From Nodularia sp. NIES-3585 (GTDB lineage Bacteria > Cyanobacteriota > Cyanobacteriia > Cyanobacteriales > Nostocaceae): a DNA stretch of 64,000 nucleotides. Both the position numbers and the translations under genes were made by a program. Positions 9,259-18,143 of this stretch are shown here, one piece after another; the first letter of the stretch is position 1; every line of letters begins with the position of its first letter. The notes under the pieces were generated by a model, which searched no databases, was not told the origin of the DNA, and saw nothing but the letters and a program-made list of their open reading frames with translations. The DNA is taken from assembly GCF_002218065.1 (NCBI RefSeq), contig NZ_BDUB01000001.1:11567-75566 (forward strand), read 5' to 3'.

Positions 9259-10529
9259 CTGACGGGGCGACAAACCAAGCTGAAAACAAGACTGTGCAAA
9301 GAATATAACGATTTATGGTAAAAAAAGATAGGTCAATTATTGTCAATAAGACCTATCTAATGAAAATGATACCTTCATTTTATCAAAAGCACTTAAAAAG
9401 TCAATTGAGTCTATCAGAATACCTGTTTATCCAAATTTTGGTGAACATCCTACAGTCAATTAAAAATGTGAATTTAGAAAGGTTAGCGAATGGGATACCT
9501 TTGCCAATTAAATTTGAGAGTAGAAGAAAAAGAATACAAAGATTTCTCTCATTACCAAATCTCACAATTGAAAAAATTTGGTTTCCCATCATTACGGAAT
9601 GGTTATCAATATACTTCACTAACGAAAAAATAATTTATGTAGCAATTGATAGAACTAATTGGAGCCGAATAAATCTATTTATGGTGAGTGTCATTTGGGA
9701 TAAAAGAGCATTTCCAATCTATTTTAAATTATTGCCAAAATTAGGGAGTAGCAACATAGATGAGCAACAAAAAATATTGTCTCAAGTCATGCCACTTTTT
9801 CAAAACTATAAAATATGTGTATTAGGTGATAGAGAATTTTGTTCTGTAAAACTGGCCAAGTACCTTAAATCATTGGGTATATACTTTTGCTTGCGATTAA
9901 AAAAGAACGAATTTGTAGAATTTGAAAAAGATATTTTTCAGGAATTAAACAGTCTGGGATTAGAACCAGGAGTATCATTCTTTATTCAAGGTGTAAAGGT
10001 AACAAAGACTCGCGGTTTTATGAGCTTTAACGTTGCTTGTAAATGGAAACGTAAAATCAACGGAGTAGCACCGAAAGAGGGATGGTTTATTTTAACGAAT
10101 TTTGAGGCGTTAGAATTGGCTATTTCTGCCTATAAAAAGAGATTTGATATTGAGGAAATGTTTAGAGATTTCAAGAAGGGAGGCTATAATTTGGAGGATA
10201 CTAATGTAACTGGTGAACGCTTTATTTCTCTAGTTTTATTGATAGCAATTGCTTACTCTTCTGCAACAATTCAGGGTCAAAAAATCAAACGGAAAGGAAT
10301 ACAAAAATATATTGCTCGGATCAAAGAACATGGTCGAACGGAACGGAGACATAGTAGTTTTTATATCGGCCTATATGGTCAAACTTGGGTCAATTTCAAG
10401 GATGTTTGTATGGATTTAGTCACGGAATTAATGAAATTAAATCGCAATAAACGTAAGTATTATCAACAAGGTCTAAAAGCTATGAGGCTTATAGAGTCTG
10501 TCTTGTAGCTTATTTTGTCCCCCCTTCAG
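9259..10529 (+). mobile_element. complete IS4-family insertion sequence (1271 bp)
   Basis: The left end CTGACGGGGCGACAAACC (from 9259) and the right end, read inverted, CTGAAGGGGGGACAAAAT (from 10529) match at 19 of the 23 bases compared over their full inverted repeats. The element is flanked directly by the 8-bp duplication CTATTTTG at 9251-9258 and 10530-10537. It carries one transposase gene filling nearly the whole length. Intact ends and a perfect duplication indicate a fairly recent insertion, about 250 bp upstream of the peptide exporter gene. Confidence 0.92.
9315..10508 (+). CDS. IS4-family transposase
   Basis: A 397-residue DDE transposase. The catalytic residues are visible: D112 (VAIDRTNW), D172 (LGDREF) and E280. 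The IS4 signature Y-x2-R-x3-E-x6-K is exact at Y273, R276, E280 and K287. The frame is intact and its stop lies inside the right inverted repeat, so the protein could be active. The coding sequence is much more AT-rich than the neighbouring exporter gene, in keeping with mobile origin. Confidence 0.95.
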   Translation: MVKKDRSIIVNKTYLMKMIPSFYQKHLKSQLSLSEYLFIQILVNILQSIKNVNLERLANGIPLPIKFESRRKRIQRFLSLPNLTIEKIWFPIITEWLSIYFTNEKIIYVAIDRTNWSRINLFMVSVIWDKRAFPIYFKLLPKLGSSNIDEQQKILSQVMPLFQNYKICVLGDREFCSVKLAKYLKSLGIYFCLRLKKNEFVEFEKDIFQELNSLGLEPGVSFFIQGVKVTKTRGFMSFNVACKWKRKINGVAPKEGWFILTNFEALELAISAYKKRFDIEEMFRDFKKGGYNLEDTNVTGERFISLVLLIAIAYSSATIQGQKIKRKGIQKYIARIKEHGRTERRHSSFYIGLYGQTWVNFKDVCMDLVTELMKLNRNKRKYYQQGLKAMRLIESVL

Positions 10530-10791
10530 CTATTTTGTGGCGTTAGGCATCCTGCCTACCAAGAATATCAGACTGGTGCTAACACCTTTCCCATAAATAA
10601 ATTGAGGATTTTTCTTATTTAGAAATTCCTGAATGGACAATACTTGAAATAAGCAAAAAAATCAGAATAACTAAATAGTTCTGGTTTATACAAAAGTTGT
10701 ATTCACAATCAGCTTTTTGCCATTTACCCAGTTTTATTAGTTATTCAGTCGGCTTTAGACCCATAACTAATTTTGTTTTGGAGGTTAGGTT

Positions 10792-13700
10792 ATGACAACG
10801 GTATTTTCCCAGCAACATCTAGGTGAAAAACTAACTTACATTTTGGGAGAGACACTTTTAAAACAAGAATTGCAAAGCTGTTTGGCATCTATGGAACTTG
10901 TGGAGCCACCAGTAACAAAGCAGTTCTGGCAATCCGCAGAAATGAAGGCTGGTATTTATGTGATTCTTGCAGGTAAAGTCAGATTATCAGATAGTTCTGA
11001 TGATTTAATAACGACCTTATCAGCGTGGTCTTCATTTGGTGAAATGACTTTGTTCCCGGAGGAAAATTTTAGTGATTACACCGCCAGAAGCTCACAAAAT
11101 TTAGAACTTGGGTATCTCAGACAAGAGGTATTGCAAGGATTGATGGACAAATATCCTCACATCCGCGATCGCTTGTTTTATCGGGCTGAAATCTGGGATT
11201 TATTGCTTTCATGTCGGCAAAACTCACAGTTTCCGGCACATCCCGCCCAATTTAAGGCGATGATCAAGGCTTTATCGCTGTTTGAACGCCAAAAACTGGA
11301 AATTGGCTCTGTAAACACACAATTTCCCGATTCCCAATTATGGCTCTTGTACAAAGGTCAACTGCTGCATTCTGAGGGTGATTCCTTGACCCCAGCCGAA
11401 ATCTCTGCTGAACCAAATCAAGGTCATTGGCAGGCCATACAACCAACAATTGCTTATATCCTCAAAAGTTCCAACTTGCAAACAGCACTGGAACACTGCC
11501 CAGCCTTAGCTTCCTTTGTGCCTGAGTCTGCACAATACACGACTTTTGAGACTGGAAATCAAACTAGTAGAAAGAATTTTTCCCGATCCCCCAGACCACG
11601 CCCATACCCGATAGCCAACGTTATACCCTTTCGCGAGCGAGAAGCAAATTCAAAAGAACAGCAAAATAAACCACTCCCTTACTTTCCGACTCCGAAAGTG
11701 CAAATGGGGCATTGGTGGCAACGGTTGAGTAAACGCTATCCTTTCTATGCTCAACAAAGTGCCGCAGACTGTGGCTCGGCTTGCTTAGTCATGATTGGGA
11801 AATATTGGGGTAAGCACTTTAGTGTAAATCGCTTGCGGGATATGACCAACGTTAACCGCAGTGGTGCATCTCTACGTGCCTTAGCCACAGTAGGAGAAAA
11901 CCTCGGTTTTGCCACCCGTCCTGTCAAAGCTACTTTTGATAAGTTTGCAGAACAATCTTTACCTGCGATCGCACACTGGGAAGGCAACCACTTCATTGTC
12001 GTTTATCAAATCACCAAAAAGCGTGTCATCGTCGGTGATCCCGCCATCGGTCAACGTAGCCTGACTAGAAGCCAATTTAATGCAGGTTGGACTGGTTATG
12101 CCTTATTACTGCAACCTACAGAGTTACTCAAACAAGCCAAAAATGAAAAAACCAACTTCTGGAAATTCTTTGAGTTAATTAAACCGCACTATTCAGTCCT
12201 CATAGAAGTTTTCGTCGCCAGTGTGCTGATGCAAATATTCGGACTAGTAACGCCAGTATTCACCCAATTATTACTAGATCGAGTCCTGGTGCAACGCAGC
12301 ATTCCCACCTTAAACGCCGTAGGTATAGGGATGATCGTTTTTGGTTTATTCGGTATTGCCATGAATGCAGTGCGGCAATATCTGCTGGATCACACAGCCA
12401 ATCGCGTCAGCATCTCTTTACTTGTAGGTTTTATTAAACATACCTTCCGCTTACCCCTGGCTTATTTCGAGTCGCGTTATGTCGGAGATATTGTGTCTCG
12501 GATTCAAGAAAATCAAAAAATTCAGCGCTTTCTCACCGGCGAGACTTTATCAATCATGCTGGATATGCTGACATTAGTGGTCTATTTGAGCATGATGTTC
12601 TGGTATAGCTCCCGCATGACCTTATTCGTACTATTGACAGTGCCGCCATTTTTTATTCTGGCATTGTCCAGCACAAGTATTTTGCGTCGCATTTCCAGAG
12701 AGATTTTTAATGCTGGAGCCAAAGAAAACAGTTATCTGATCGAATCTCTATCAGGGATTCGCACAGTGCGTTCATTAGCCATTGAACAGACAGTACGCTG
12801 GCATTGGGAAGAATTGCTGAATGACTTAGTGAAAAAAGGCTTTCATGCCCAAGTGATTGGTAATCGCCTGGGAATCATTAGTGGCGTTATTCAAACCTGT
12901 GTGAATGCTTCCTTAATGTGGTTTGGCGCATGGCAAGTAATTCAAGGGGACATGACAATGGGGCAATTAGTAGCTTTCAATATGTTGGTGGGTAAAGTAT
13001 TGAGTCCTTTTCAAAGGCTATCAATGCTGTGGAATGGATTACAGGAAATTATTATTTCTACAGAACGAATTAATGATGTTTTAGAAGCCGAACCAGAAGA
13101 AGACTTGCAAAATAAACCCCGGAAGTCTCTAGATAGACTTAATGGCAGTATTTGCTTTCAAAATGTCACATTTCGTTATCATTCAGAAAGTGAGACTAAT
13201 GTACTGGAAAATATCAACTTTGAAATCCAGCCAGAGCAAATGGTAGCAGTTGTGGGGCGCAGTGGTTCGGGAAAAACAACCTTGAGCAAGTTAATTTTAG
13301 GTCTATACCCACCAACAGATGGCAAAGTTCTGATTGATGGCTTTGATGTTAATAATATTTCATTGCGATCGCTACGTTCTCAAATAGGTGTAGTTGATCA
13401 AGATACCTTTCTGTTTGGTGGCACAATTCGAGAAAACATTGGCATCGCTCACCCAGAAGCTACCTTAGAAGAAATCACACAAGCCGCACGATGGGCAGGC
13501 GCAGATGAATTTATTCAGAAATTGCCCATGGGTTATGAATCCCAAATTGGAGAAAGTGGCGGAATGCTTTCTGGTGGACAACGCCAACGCCTAGCCATTG
13601 CCAGAGCCTTACTCGGCAACCCCCGGTTATTACTCTTTGATGAAGCCACCAGTCATCTAGACTCAGAATCAGAGAGGATTATTCAGAACAATCTCAAAAC

Positions 13701-13881
13701 AATTCTCCAAGGGCGTACCAGCGTCATTATTGCCCACCGCCTTTCCACAGTCCGCAATGCCGACCTAATTTTAGTTTTAGATCGAGGCATATTAGTAGAA
13801 AGCGGTACTCACGAAGAACTAATCGCCAAACAAGGACATTACTACTATCTCAATCAACAACAACTAGCTCAAGTAGTGTAA
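10792..13881 (+). CDS. cNMP-domain/C39-peptidase ABC exporter
   Basis: A 1029-residue peptide exporter of the bacteriocin/HlyB type. Residues about 20-150 resemble a cyclic-nucleotide-binding (CRP-like) domain. Residues about 315-440 are a C39 peptidase with catalytic C327 (SAADCGSAC), H400 (NHFIVVY) and D416 (VGDPA), which would cut leaders after a double glycine. About 455-735 is the six-helix membrane domain. The ATPase has Walker A GRSGSGKTT (about 822), signature LSGGQRQR (926), Walker B LLLFDEA and H-loop AHRLS. GGAGG precedes the ATG. It is followed at 61 bp by HlyD and then by a PpiC protein, an evident export operon for the double-glycine peptides encoded downstream. Overall layout is like cyanobacterial HetC-type exporters, but it is probably not HetC itself given the neighbours. 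Confidence 0.95.
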   Translation: MTTVFSQQHLGEKLTYILGETLLKQELQSCLASMELVEPPVTKQFWQSAEMKAGIYVILAGKVRLSDSSDDLITTLSAWSSFGEMTLFPEENFSDYTARSSQNLELGYLRQEVLQGLMDKYPHIRDRLFYRAEIWDLLLSCRQNSQFPAHPAQFKAMIKALSLFERQKLEIGSVNTQFPDSQLWLLYKGQLLHSEGDSLTPAEISAEPNQGHWQAIQPTIAYILKSSNLQTALEHCPALASFVPESAQYTTFETGNQTSRKNFSRSPRPRPYPIANVIPFREREANSKEQQNKPLPYFPTPKVQMGHWWQRLSKRYPFYAQQSAADCGSACLVMIGKYWGKHFSVNRLRDMTNVNRSGASLRALATVGENLGFATRPVKATFDKFAEQSLPAIAHWEGNHFIVVYQITKKRVIVGDPAIGQRSLTRSQFNAGWTGYALLLQPTELLKQAKNEKTNFWKFFELIKPHYSVLIEVFVASVLMQIFGLVTPVFTQLLLDRVLVQRSIPTLNAVGIGMIVFGLFGIAMNAVRQYLLDHTANRVSISLLVGFIKHTFRLPLAYFESRYVGDIVSRIQENQKIQRFLTGETLSIMLDMLTLVVYLSMMFWYSSRMTLFVLLTVPPFFILALSSTSILRRISREIFNAGAKENSYLIESLSGIRTVRSLAIEQTVRWHWEELLNDLVKKGFHAQVIGNRLGIISGVIQTCVNASLMWFGAWQVIQGDMTMGQLVAFNMLVGKVLSPFQRLSMLWNGLQEIIISTERINDVLEAEPEEDLQNKPRKSLDRLNGSICFQNVTFRYHSESETNVLENINFEIQPEQMVAVVGRSGSGKTTLSKLILGLYPPTDGKVLIDGFDVNNISLRSLRSQIGVVDQDTFLFGGTIRENIGIAHPEATLEEITQAARWAGADEFIQKLPMGYESQIGESGGMLSGGQRQRLAIARALLGNPRLLLFDEATSHLDSESERIIQNNLKTILQGRTSVIIAHRLSTVRNADLILVLDRGILVESGTHEELIAKQGHYYYLNQQQLAQVV

Positions 13882-13942
13882 TTTCTAGTCATACAATTCT
13901 GGATTTTGGATTTTGGATTGAACCCCTACTCCCCATAAAACT

Positions 13943-15496
13943 ATGCCTTATGCCTCTCCCAATTCCTCAACTGTACTTCTCAAAAAAGAACAGGAAGAGT
14001 ATAAGATTTATATTCAACCCAGCGAAGAAAACAGTAAATTTAACAAGACCATTCCAGACGGTAACACCGAAGATTTATATTATGGTACTGAAGAACTGCT
14101 AGATGCCTTACCAAGAGTCTGGACTCGTGGTGTGTTTTATGTGCTGGTAGGCTTTGCATCTCTGGCTTTACCTTGGGCAACCTTCTCGAAAGTAGATGAA
14201 ACTGGTAGCGCCAGAGGACGTATAGAACCTCAAGGTGCAACACAAAAATTGGACTCACAAGCAGGCGGGAGTGTCAAAGCTGTGAAGGTAACAGAAGGCG
14301 ATACTGTAACCAGGGGACAGGTGCTGCTGGAACTTGATACTGATATTTTGCAAACGGAACTTCAGCAAGCCGAAGCTAAACTTTCGGCACTACTAAATCA
14401 AGAATCACAGTTTGATGTGCTGAAAAACCAACTACAGTTAACACTTAGTATTCAGAAACAGCAAAACCAATTTCAAGCTTTAGAAAAAATGTCCCAAGTG
14501 AACCAGGCGGAGCAAAACCTGGGGTTAAAACAAAGTACTTATAAATTACAAAAGTTAGAAAGACAGGCATTAGTTAATCAGGTGCAGCAGCAGATTCAAA
14601 CTGCTCAAAATGATCAGCAGTCCGCTGAAGGTCGTTTGAGTATAGATTCCCGCCAAGTCCAACGCTTTCAGAAACTTGTAAACGATGGTGCGGTTTCGGT
14701 AAATCAAGTTGACCAACTCAAAAAAGAAGAACAAGAAAGCCAAAGACTCTACGCCAGAGCGCAATCTGATGTTAAACAAGCACAATTCCGCTTGGCTGAA
14801 GAAACAAGCCGCTATCAGGCGACAATGAATCAGTTGGAGTCTGATATTGAGCAAGCAAAACATCAACTCAAAGCTGAAAAGAATAGTCATCAAAGCTTAT
14901 TGCAGACTGGTAAATTGGCTGTATTAAAATATCAAGAACAACTCAAAACTTTAGAAACACAAGTTGCTAATTTACAATCTGAAATTGCTCAAACTAAGAG
15001 CAAAATCACATCTTTAAATCTACAAATGCAGCAAAGAGTGGTGCGATCGCCTATTGATGGGATGATTTTTGAGTTACCAGTCGCCAAGCCAGGAGAGGTG
15101 GTACAAGTCGGTCAGAGGATTGCTCACATTGCACCACAAAATACTCCCGTCGTACTCAAAGCTAATATACCGATCCAGGATAGCGGCTTCTTAAATGTGG
15201 GAATGTCGGTGAAAATCAAGTTTGATGCCTTTCCCTTCCAAGAACATGGCATTGTAGAAGGCAAAATTGCTTGGATTTCTCCGGACTCTAAAATCAATCA
15301 AACACCCCAAGGGAATATAGAAACCTATGAGTTAGAAATTGTGTTAGAACAAAATTATATCCAAAACGGCGCAAAACGTATTCCATTAACTCCAGGTCAA
15401 ACAGCAAATGCAGAAGTGATTATTCGTCAGCGACGCGTGATTGATTTTGTTTTAGATCCATTTAAAAAATTGCACAAAAACGGTTTAGAGATTTAG
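13943..15496 (+). CDS. HlyD-family periplasmic adaptor
   Basis: A 517-residue membrane fusion protein that links the inner-membrane ABC exporter to an outer-membrane channel. One membrane helix lies at about 52-75 (FYVLVGFASLALPWATF). It is followed by a split biotinyl-lipoyl domain (GGSVKAVKVTEGDTVTRGQ, later RSPIDGMIFELPVAKPGE), a long Gln-rich coiled coil (about 130-365) and a C-terminal beta-barrel with 'PLTPGQTANAEVIIRQRRVIDFVLDPF'. It is the second gene of the exporter operon, 61 bp from the ABC gene and 60 bp before the isomerase gene. A TTTTGGA tandem repeat lies in the gap before it. Confidence 0.95.
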   Translation: MPYASPNSSTVLLKKEQEEYKIYIQPSEENSKFNKTIPDGNTEDLYYGTEELLDALPRVWTRGVFYVLVGFASLALPWATFSKVDETGSARGRIEPQGATQKLDSQAGGSVKAVKVTEGDTVTRGQVLLELDTDILQTELQQAEAKLSALLNQESQFDVLKNQLQLTLSIQKQQNQFQALEKMSQVNQAEQNLGLKQSTYKLQKLERQALVNQVQQQIQTAQNDQQSAEGRLSIDSRQVQRFQKLVNDGAVSVNQVDQLKKEEQESQRLYARAQSDVKQAQFRLAEETSRYQATMNQLESDIEQAKHQLKAEKNSHQSLLQTGKLAVLKYQEQLKTLETQVANLQSEIAQTKSKITSLNLQMQQRVVRSPIDGMIFELPVAKPGEVVQVGQRIAHIAPQNTPVVLKANIPIQDSGFLNVGMSVKIKFDAFPFQEHGIVEGKIAWISPDSKINQTPQGNIETYELEIVLEQNYIQNGAKRIPLTPGQTANAEVIIRQRRVIDFVLDPFKKLHKNGLEI

Positions 15497-15556
15497 TCAT
15501 GACTCATTGGTTATAGATCAATCACAAAATAGTAAGATTACTACAGGGATTGTGCC

Positions 15557-16336
15557 ATGTCTCAAATTCTGACTATTTCTGGTTCAGACATCATTCACAG
15601 CCTCAAACTATCATCGCAAGTTCCGGGTCTTGTAGAGGCGATCGCATCACAAAAGATTGTTGCAGAAGTAGCCGAACGCTCAGGAATCACTGTCACACCA
15701 GAAGAAATACAAGAAGAAGGAGATAGATTACGTTTAGCCAAGAAGCTTGTCAAAGCTCAAGATACATTAACATGGCTAGAAAAAAACTATCTTTCTGTGA
15801 ATGAATTTGAAGAATCAGTCCACAACAAAATCCTCTCAAACAAGTTAGCAAATTCTCTATTTAACTCACAAGTGGAAAGGTTCTTTTATCAACACCAACT
15901 AGATTATGTCGCCGCCATTACTTATGAAATAATTTTTGATGATAAAGATTTGGCTTTAGAAATGTTTTATGCGGTGGAAGAAGGAGAAATCAGTTTTCCA
16001 GAAATTGCTCGCCTATATATCCCAGAACCAGAACTTCGCGGTACTTATGGATATCAGGGACGGCGACATCGCAAAGATTTTCGCCCAGAAATTGCTGCTG
16101 CTGTATTTGCTGCAACTCCGCCGCAGATTCTCAAGCCAATTGCGACTACAAAAGAAGTGTATTTGATTTGGGTGGAAGAAATTAGTCAACCCCAATTAGA
16201 TGAGTCATTACGCGAAAGAATCATTACAGAATTATTCACTGATTGGTTAAAGCAACAAATTCAGTGTACAGAAATAGTTACTCAGCTAGATTCGGAAATC
16301 CTACAACCACAGAAGGAATTACTTAAGCAGTTATAA
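15557..16336 (+). CDS. PpiC/SurA-like peptidylprolyl isomerase
   Basis: A 259-residue protein with an N-terminal SurA-like helical region (about 1-120, including 'VAERSGITVTPEEIQEEGDRLR') and a parvulin-like domain (about 125-215, 'AITYEIIFDDKDLALEMF', 'YQGRRHRKDFRPEIAAAVFAA', 'YLIWVEEISQPQLD'). It has no signal peptide, which is usual for these exporter-linked cyanobacterial forms. It probably acts as chaperone or foldase for the exported peptides and is third in the operon. Its last 130 bases have a decayed second copy at 17871-17998, between the first two peptide genes. Confidence 0.9.
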   Translation: MSQILTISGSDIIHSLKLSSQVPGLVEAIASQKIVAEVAERSGITVTPEEIQEEGDRLRLAKKLVKAQDTLTWLEKNYLSVNEFEESVHNKILSNKLANSLFNSQVERFFYQHQLDYVAAITYEIIFDDKDLALEMFYAVEEGEISFPEIARLYIPEPELRGTYGYQGRRHRKDFRPEIAAAVFAATPPQILKPIATTKEVYLIWVEEISQPQLDESLRERIITELFTDWLKQQIQCTEIVTQLDSEILQPQKELLKQL

Positions 16337-16864
16337 CTTATATAGGACTCATGTTTGATTTATGAAACACACGTAGGGTGTGTTATCCTTAGATTTTTTC
16401 AATTATCAAATCTGATTCCTATAGCTAACACAGTTAGTGAAACTGCAAATCTTTGGCTTACAGGTGGCATATATAGAAGATATGATTCTCTTCTATATAT
16501 GTTTATCTAAATCCTCTGTAATTACCGTTCTAACTAGATGGCTATAGTTATCTGCAAATAAACTATTTGTGATTAATAAATATAGCCATGTTTATCAAGA
16601 GGTTTTAAGGATTTTTTAATCCTGGATTGGAATTAATTTATTTACTATTTTCTGTCTTCAGGCAATAGAATCTGTCGCCTAAATTTTGTATATGAAAAAT
16701 TTTGTATTAATAAAAGTTTAGTTTTTATCTATATATTGATATTCATATTTTTTATAAAAAGGTATTGCATGAGATATTGACTTTTTTGATTAATCATCTA
16801 TATTAAAAACATAGCCAAACGAAATAAAACGGCTAGAAAAAACAAATTTTACAGGAGAAACTAA
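16337..16864. other. 530-bp structured leader before precursor peptide 1
   Basis: No gene is seen. The stretch is AT-rich and has three inverted repeats. One is a perfect 13-bp stem with an 8-base loop (16468-16480 with 16489-16501). One is a long-range ATGGCTATA/TATAGCCAT pair (16538-16546, 16581-16589). The third is a small AGCC/GGCT stem just before the peptide gene. A promoter for the peptide gene is likely here, but no single box is convincing. Confidence 0.5.
16468..16501. terminator. perfect hairpin downstream of the isomerase gene
   Basis: CATATATAGAAGA pairs with TCTTCTATATATG around an 8-base loop, about 130 bp after the isomerase stop. It has no clean T-run, so it may be a processing or attenuation structure separating the export genes from the more strongly needed peptide genes rather than a true terminator. 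Confidence 0.45.
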
Positions 16865-17116
16865 ATGATTATTTCTGATCTAAACATCTTAGAAACCGTT
16901 GTAGCTGGAAATGTTATTGGCGGTTGTTGTGCCAGGACTTCTCAACGTAATGAAGAGAAAAAATACAATAACGGCAATGGCAAAGAGAAAAAATACAATA
17001 ACGGCAATGGCGAAGAGAAAACATACAATAACGGCAATGATGAGAGTAGCGGCGTGAAAATTCTACAAGAAACTGAAGTTCAAGTTACAGTTATACCAAA
17101 AGTTACCGTCTACTAA
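16865..17116 (+). CDS. double-glycine leader peptide 1 (10-residue tandem repeats)
   Basis: An 83-residue exported-peptide candidate. The leader MIISDLNILETVVAGNVIGG ends in a double glycine, the C39 peptidase cut site. The predicted core starts CCARTSQ and then has three 10-residue repeats of the type EKKYNNGNGK, encoded by three 30-bp tandem units (about 16952-17041), and ends in a hydrophobic tail (VQVTVIPKVTVY). AGGAGAAAC before the ATG is a good ribosome site. It lies downstream of ABC, HlyD and PpiC genes and is followed by a strong terminator. No modifying enzyme is nearby. A bacteriocin-like or surface-acting role is inferred from family context, not shown. Confidence 0.85.
   Translation: MIISDLNILETVVAGNVIGGCCARTSQRNEEKKYNNGNGKEKKYNNGNGEEKTYNNGNDESSGVKILQETEVQVTVIPKVTVY
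16952..17041 (+). repeat. three 30-bp tandem units inside peptide gene 1
   Basis: Three near-identical 30-bp units around TACAATAACGGCAATG encode the EKKYNNGNG repeats. Differences between units are single bases, indicating recent slippage-type expansion; being a multiple of three, copy number can change without a frameshift. Confidence 0.85.
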
Positions 17117-17298
17117 CTAGATTCAGAGGATTATTGAATTTTTCAAATAATCTATCAACAAGCTGAACTTGATGCCGAATGTGAGAACAACTAAAACCAT
17201 TTTTAGTTACTTTAAAACAAATTCTCAACTAAGTTTTTGCCTGTAATTATTAATTGAGGTCAAAAACTGTCAAGTTTATATTTTAATAATGTGGTCAT

Positions 17299-17338
17299 AT
17301 CGCTAGAATGGTTTAAAAAGCATTCTAGCGATATTTTT
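17299..17338 (+). terminator. Rho-independent terminator after peptide gene 1
   Basis: A perfect 12-bp stem ATCGCTAGAATG (17299-17310) pairs with CATTCTAGCGAT (17321-17332) across a 10-base loop and is followed by ATTTTTTC. It is the likely transcript end for peptide gene 1, about 180 bp past its stop. Confidence 0.85.
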
Positions 17339-17560
17339 TCGTTTACATTAAAAGAGTTTGATTATATGAACAGGTTTGAATCAGTCATTAGACATTGCTA
17401 TGAGCCACACAGCAAATATTTTGCCCAGACATTGCAGTTACTATCGGAATCCGATTTGATTATTGAAAAAATATAAGTATATGTAGGGTGTGTTATGGCT
17501 CTAGCCTAACGCACCGTCTTCTGGGTCTTCGTGCGTTAAACTTCGTGATAACACACGTAG

Positions 17561-17692
17561 TGGCGTGGCCAGCTTAAAATGATGCAATAATGTTGGGTTG
17601 ACGTAACCAAACCCAACATTATTGGCAGCGTTTGGTTGCGCTGCGCTTAACCCAACCTACGTTTAATGCACTATTTTAAGCTTGTCAGTCCA
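17561..17692. mobile_element. MITE family B, copy 1 (132 bp, 4-bp duplication GTAG)
   Basis: The left end TGGCGTGGCCAGCTTAAAAT and the right end, inverted, TGGACTGACAAGCTTAAAAT form imperfect inverted repeats followed by TGCA(T/A)-type bases. GTAG flanks both sides (17557-17560 and 17693-17696). The inside carries a long palindrome around AACCCAACATTATT. A related copy is at 25253-25355. Confidence 0.78.
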
Positions 17693-17870
17693 GTAGGGTG
17701 TGTTATCACAAATCAAATATGAGTCTTATATATTTGCTGCAACTCCACGCAAGCTATAGCAACCGCCAAGGAGGTTAAGACATAAACGGATAATCAAACT
17801 TAGACACCAAAAGGGTTTTAACCCACTCCCCAGTCCCTACTCCCTACTCCCCAGCTATATCATACAGAAT

Positions 17871-17998
17871 TGGTATTTAATTTGGGCGGAATAAATTAGT
17901 CAATCCCCATTAGATAAGTCGTTAAGCAAAAAAAGCATTACAGAATTATTCACTGGTTGGTTAATGCCACAAATTGAGTGTAAAGAAATAATTACATG
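17871..17998 (+). pseudogene. decayed 3' fragment of the PpiC-like isomerase gene
   Basis: Read in frame, this 128-bp stretch gives YLIWAE-stop-ISQSPLDKSLSKKS, then ITELFTGWLMPQIECKEIIT. The isomerase gene at 16157-16284 gives YLIWVEEISQPQLDESLRER, then IITELFTDWLKQQIQCTEIVT. The two align without gaps and with one in-frame stop, so this is a remnant of a duplication and not chance similarity. It lies directly upstream of peptide gene 2, just as the intact gene lies upstream of peptide gene 1. Confidence 0.9.
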
Positions 17999-18143
17999 AA
18001 TCATGAATTATCTTTCGGGAAAATCAAAAAATAATCCAGTTACTTTTTGATGCTAATCAATTATTCTATAAACATAGCCAATCAGAAAACAATTGGTTAG
18101 AAAAAATTCCTAAAACCAACTAGAAAATTACCAAGAAGAACTC

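Larger units (their letters stand above)
17117..18143. other. about 1 kb between peptide genes 1 and 2: terminator, MITE, isomerase remnant
   Basis: No intact gene. In order it holds the terminator at 17299-17338, copies of a 'GTAGGGTGTGTTAT' motif (17483, 17694), a MITE at 17561-17692, a CCCCAGTCCCTACTCC tandem stretch (about 17826-17852), and the decayed isomerase 3' end at 17871-17998. Confidence 0.75.

Noticed and set aside
10792-13881. Exporter as HetC (heterocyst regulator)
   Set aside because: Layout is similar, but HetC is not followed by HlyD, PpiC and double-glycine peptide genes; a peptide exporter fits better.
17291-17476. 61-residue open frame after peptide gene 1
   Set aside because: Its 5' part is the perfect terminator stem-loop at 17299-17338, it starts with GTG without a ribosome site, and the sequence shows no family features.
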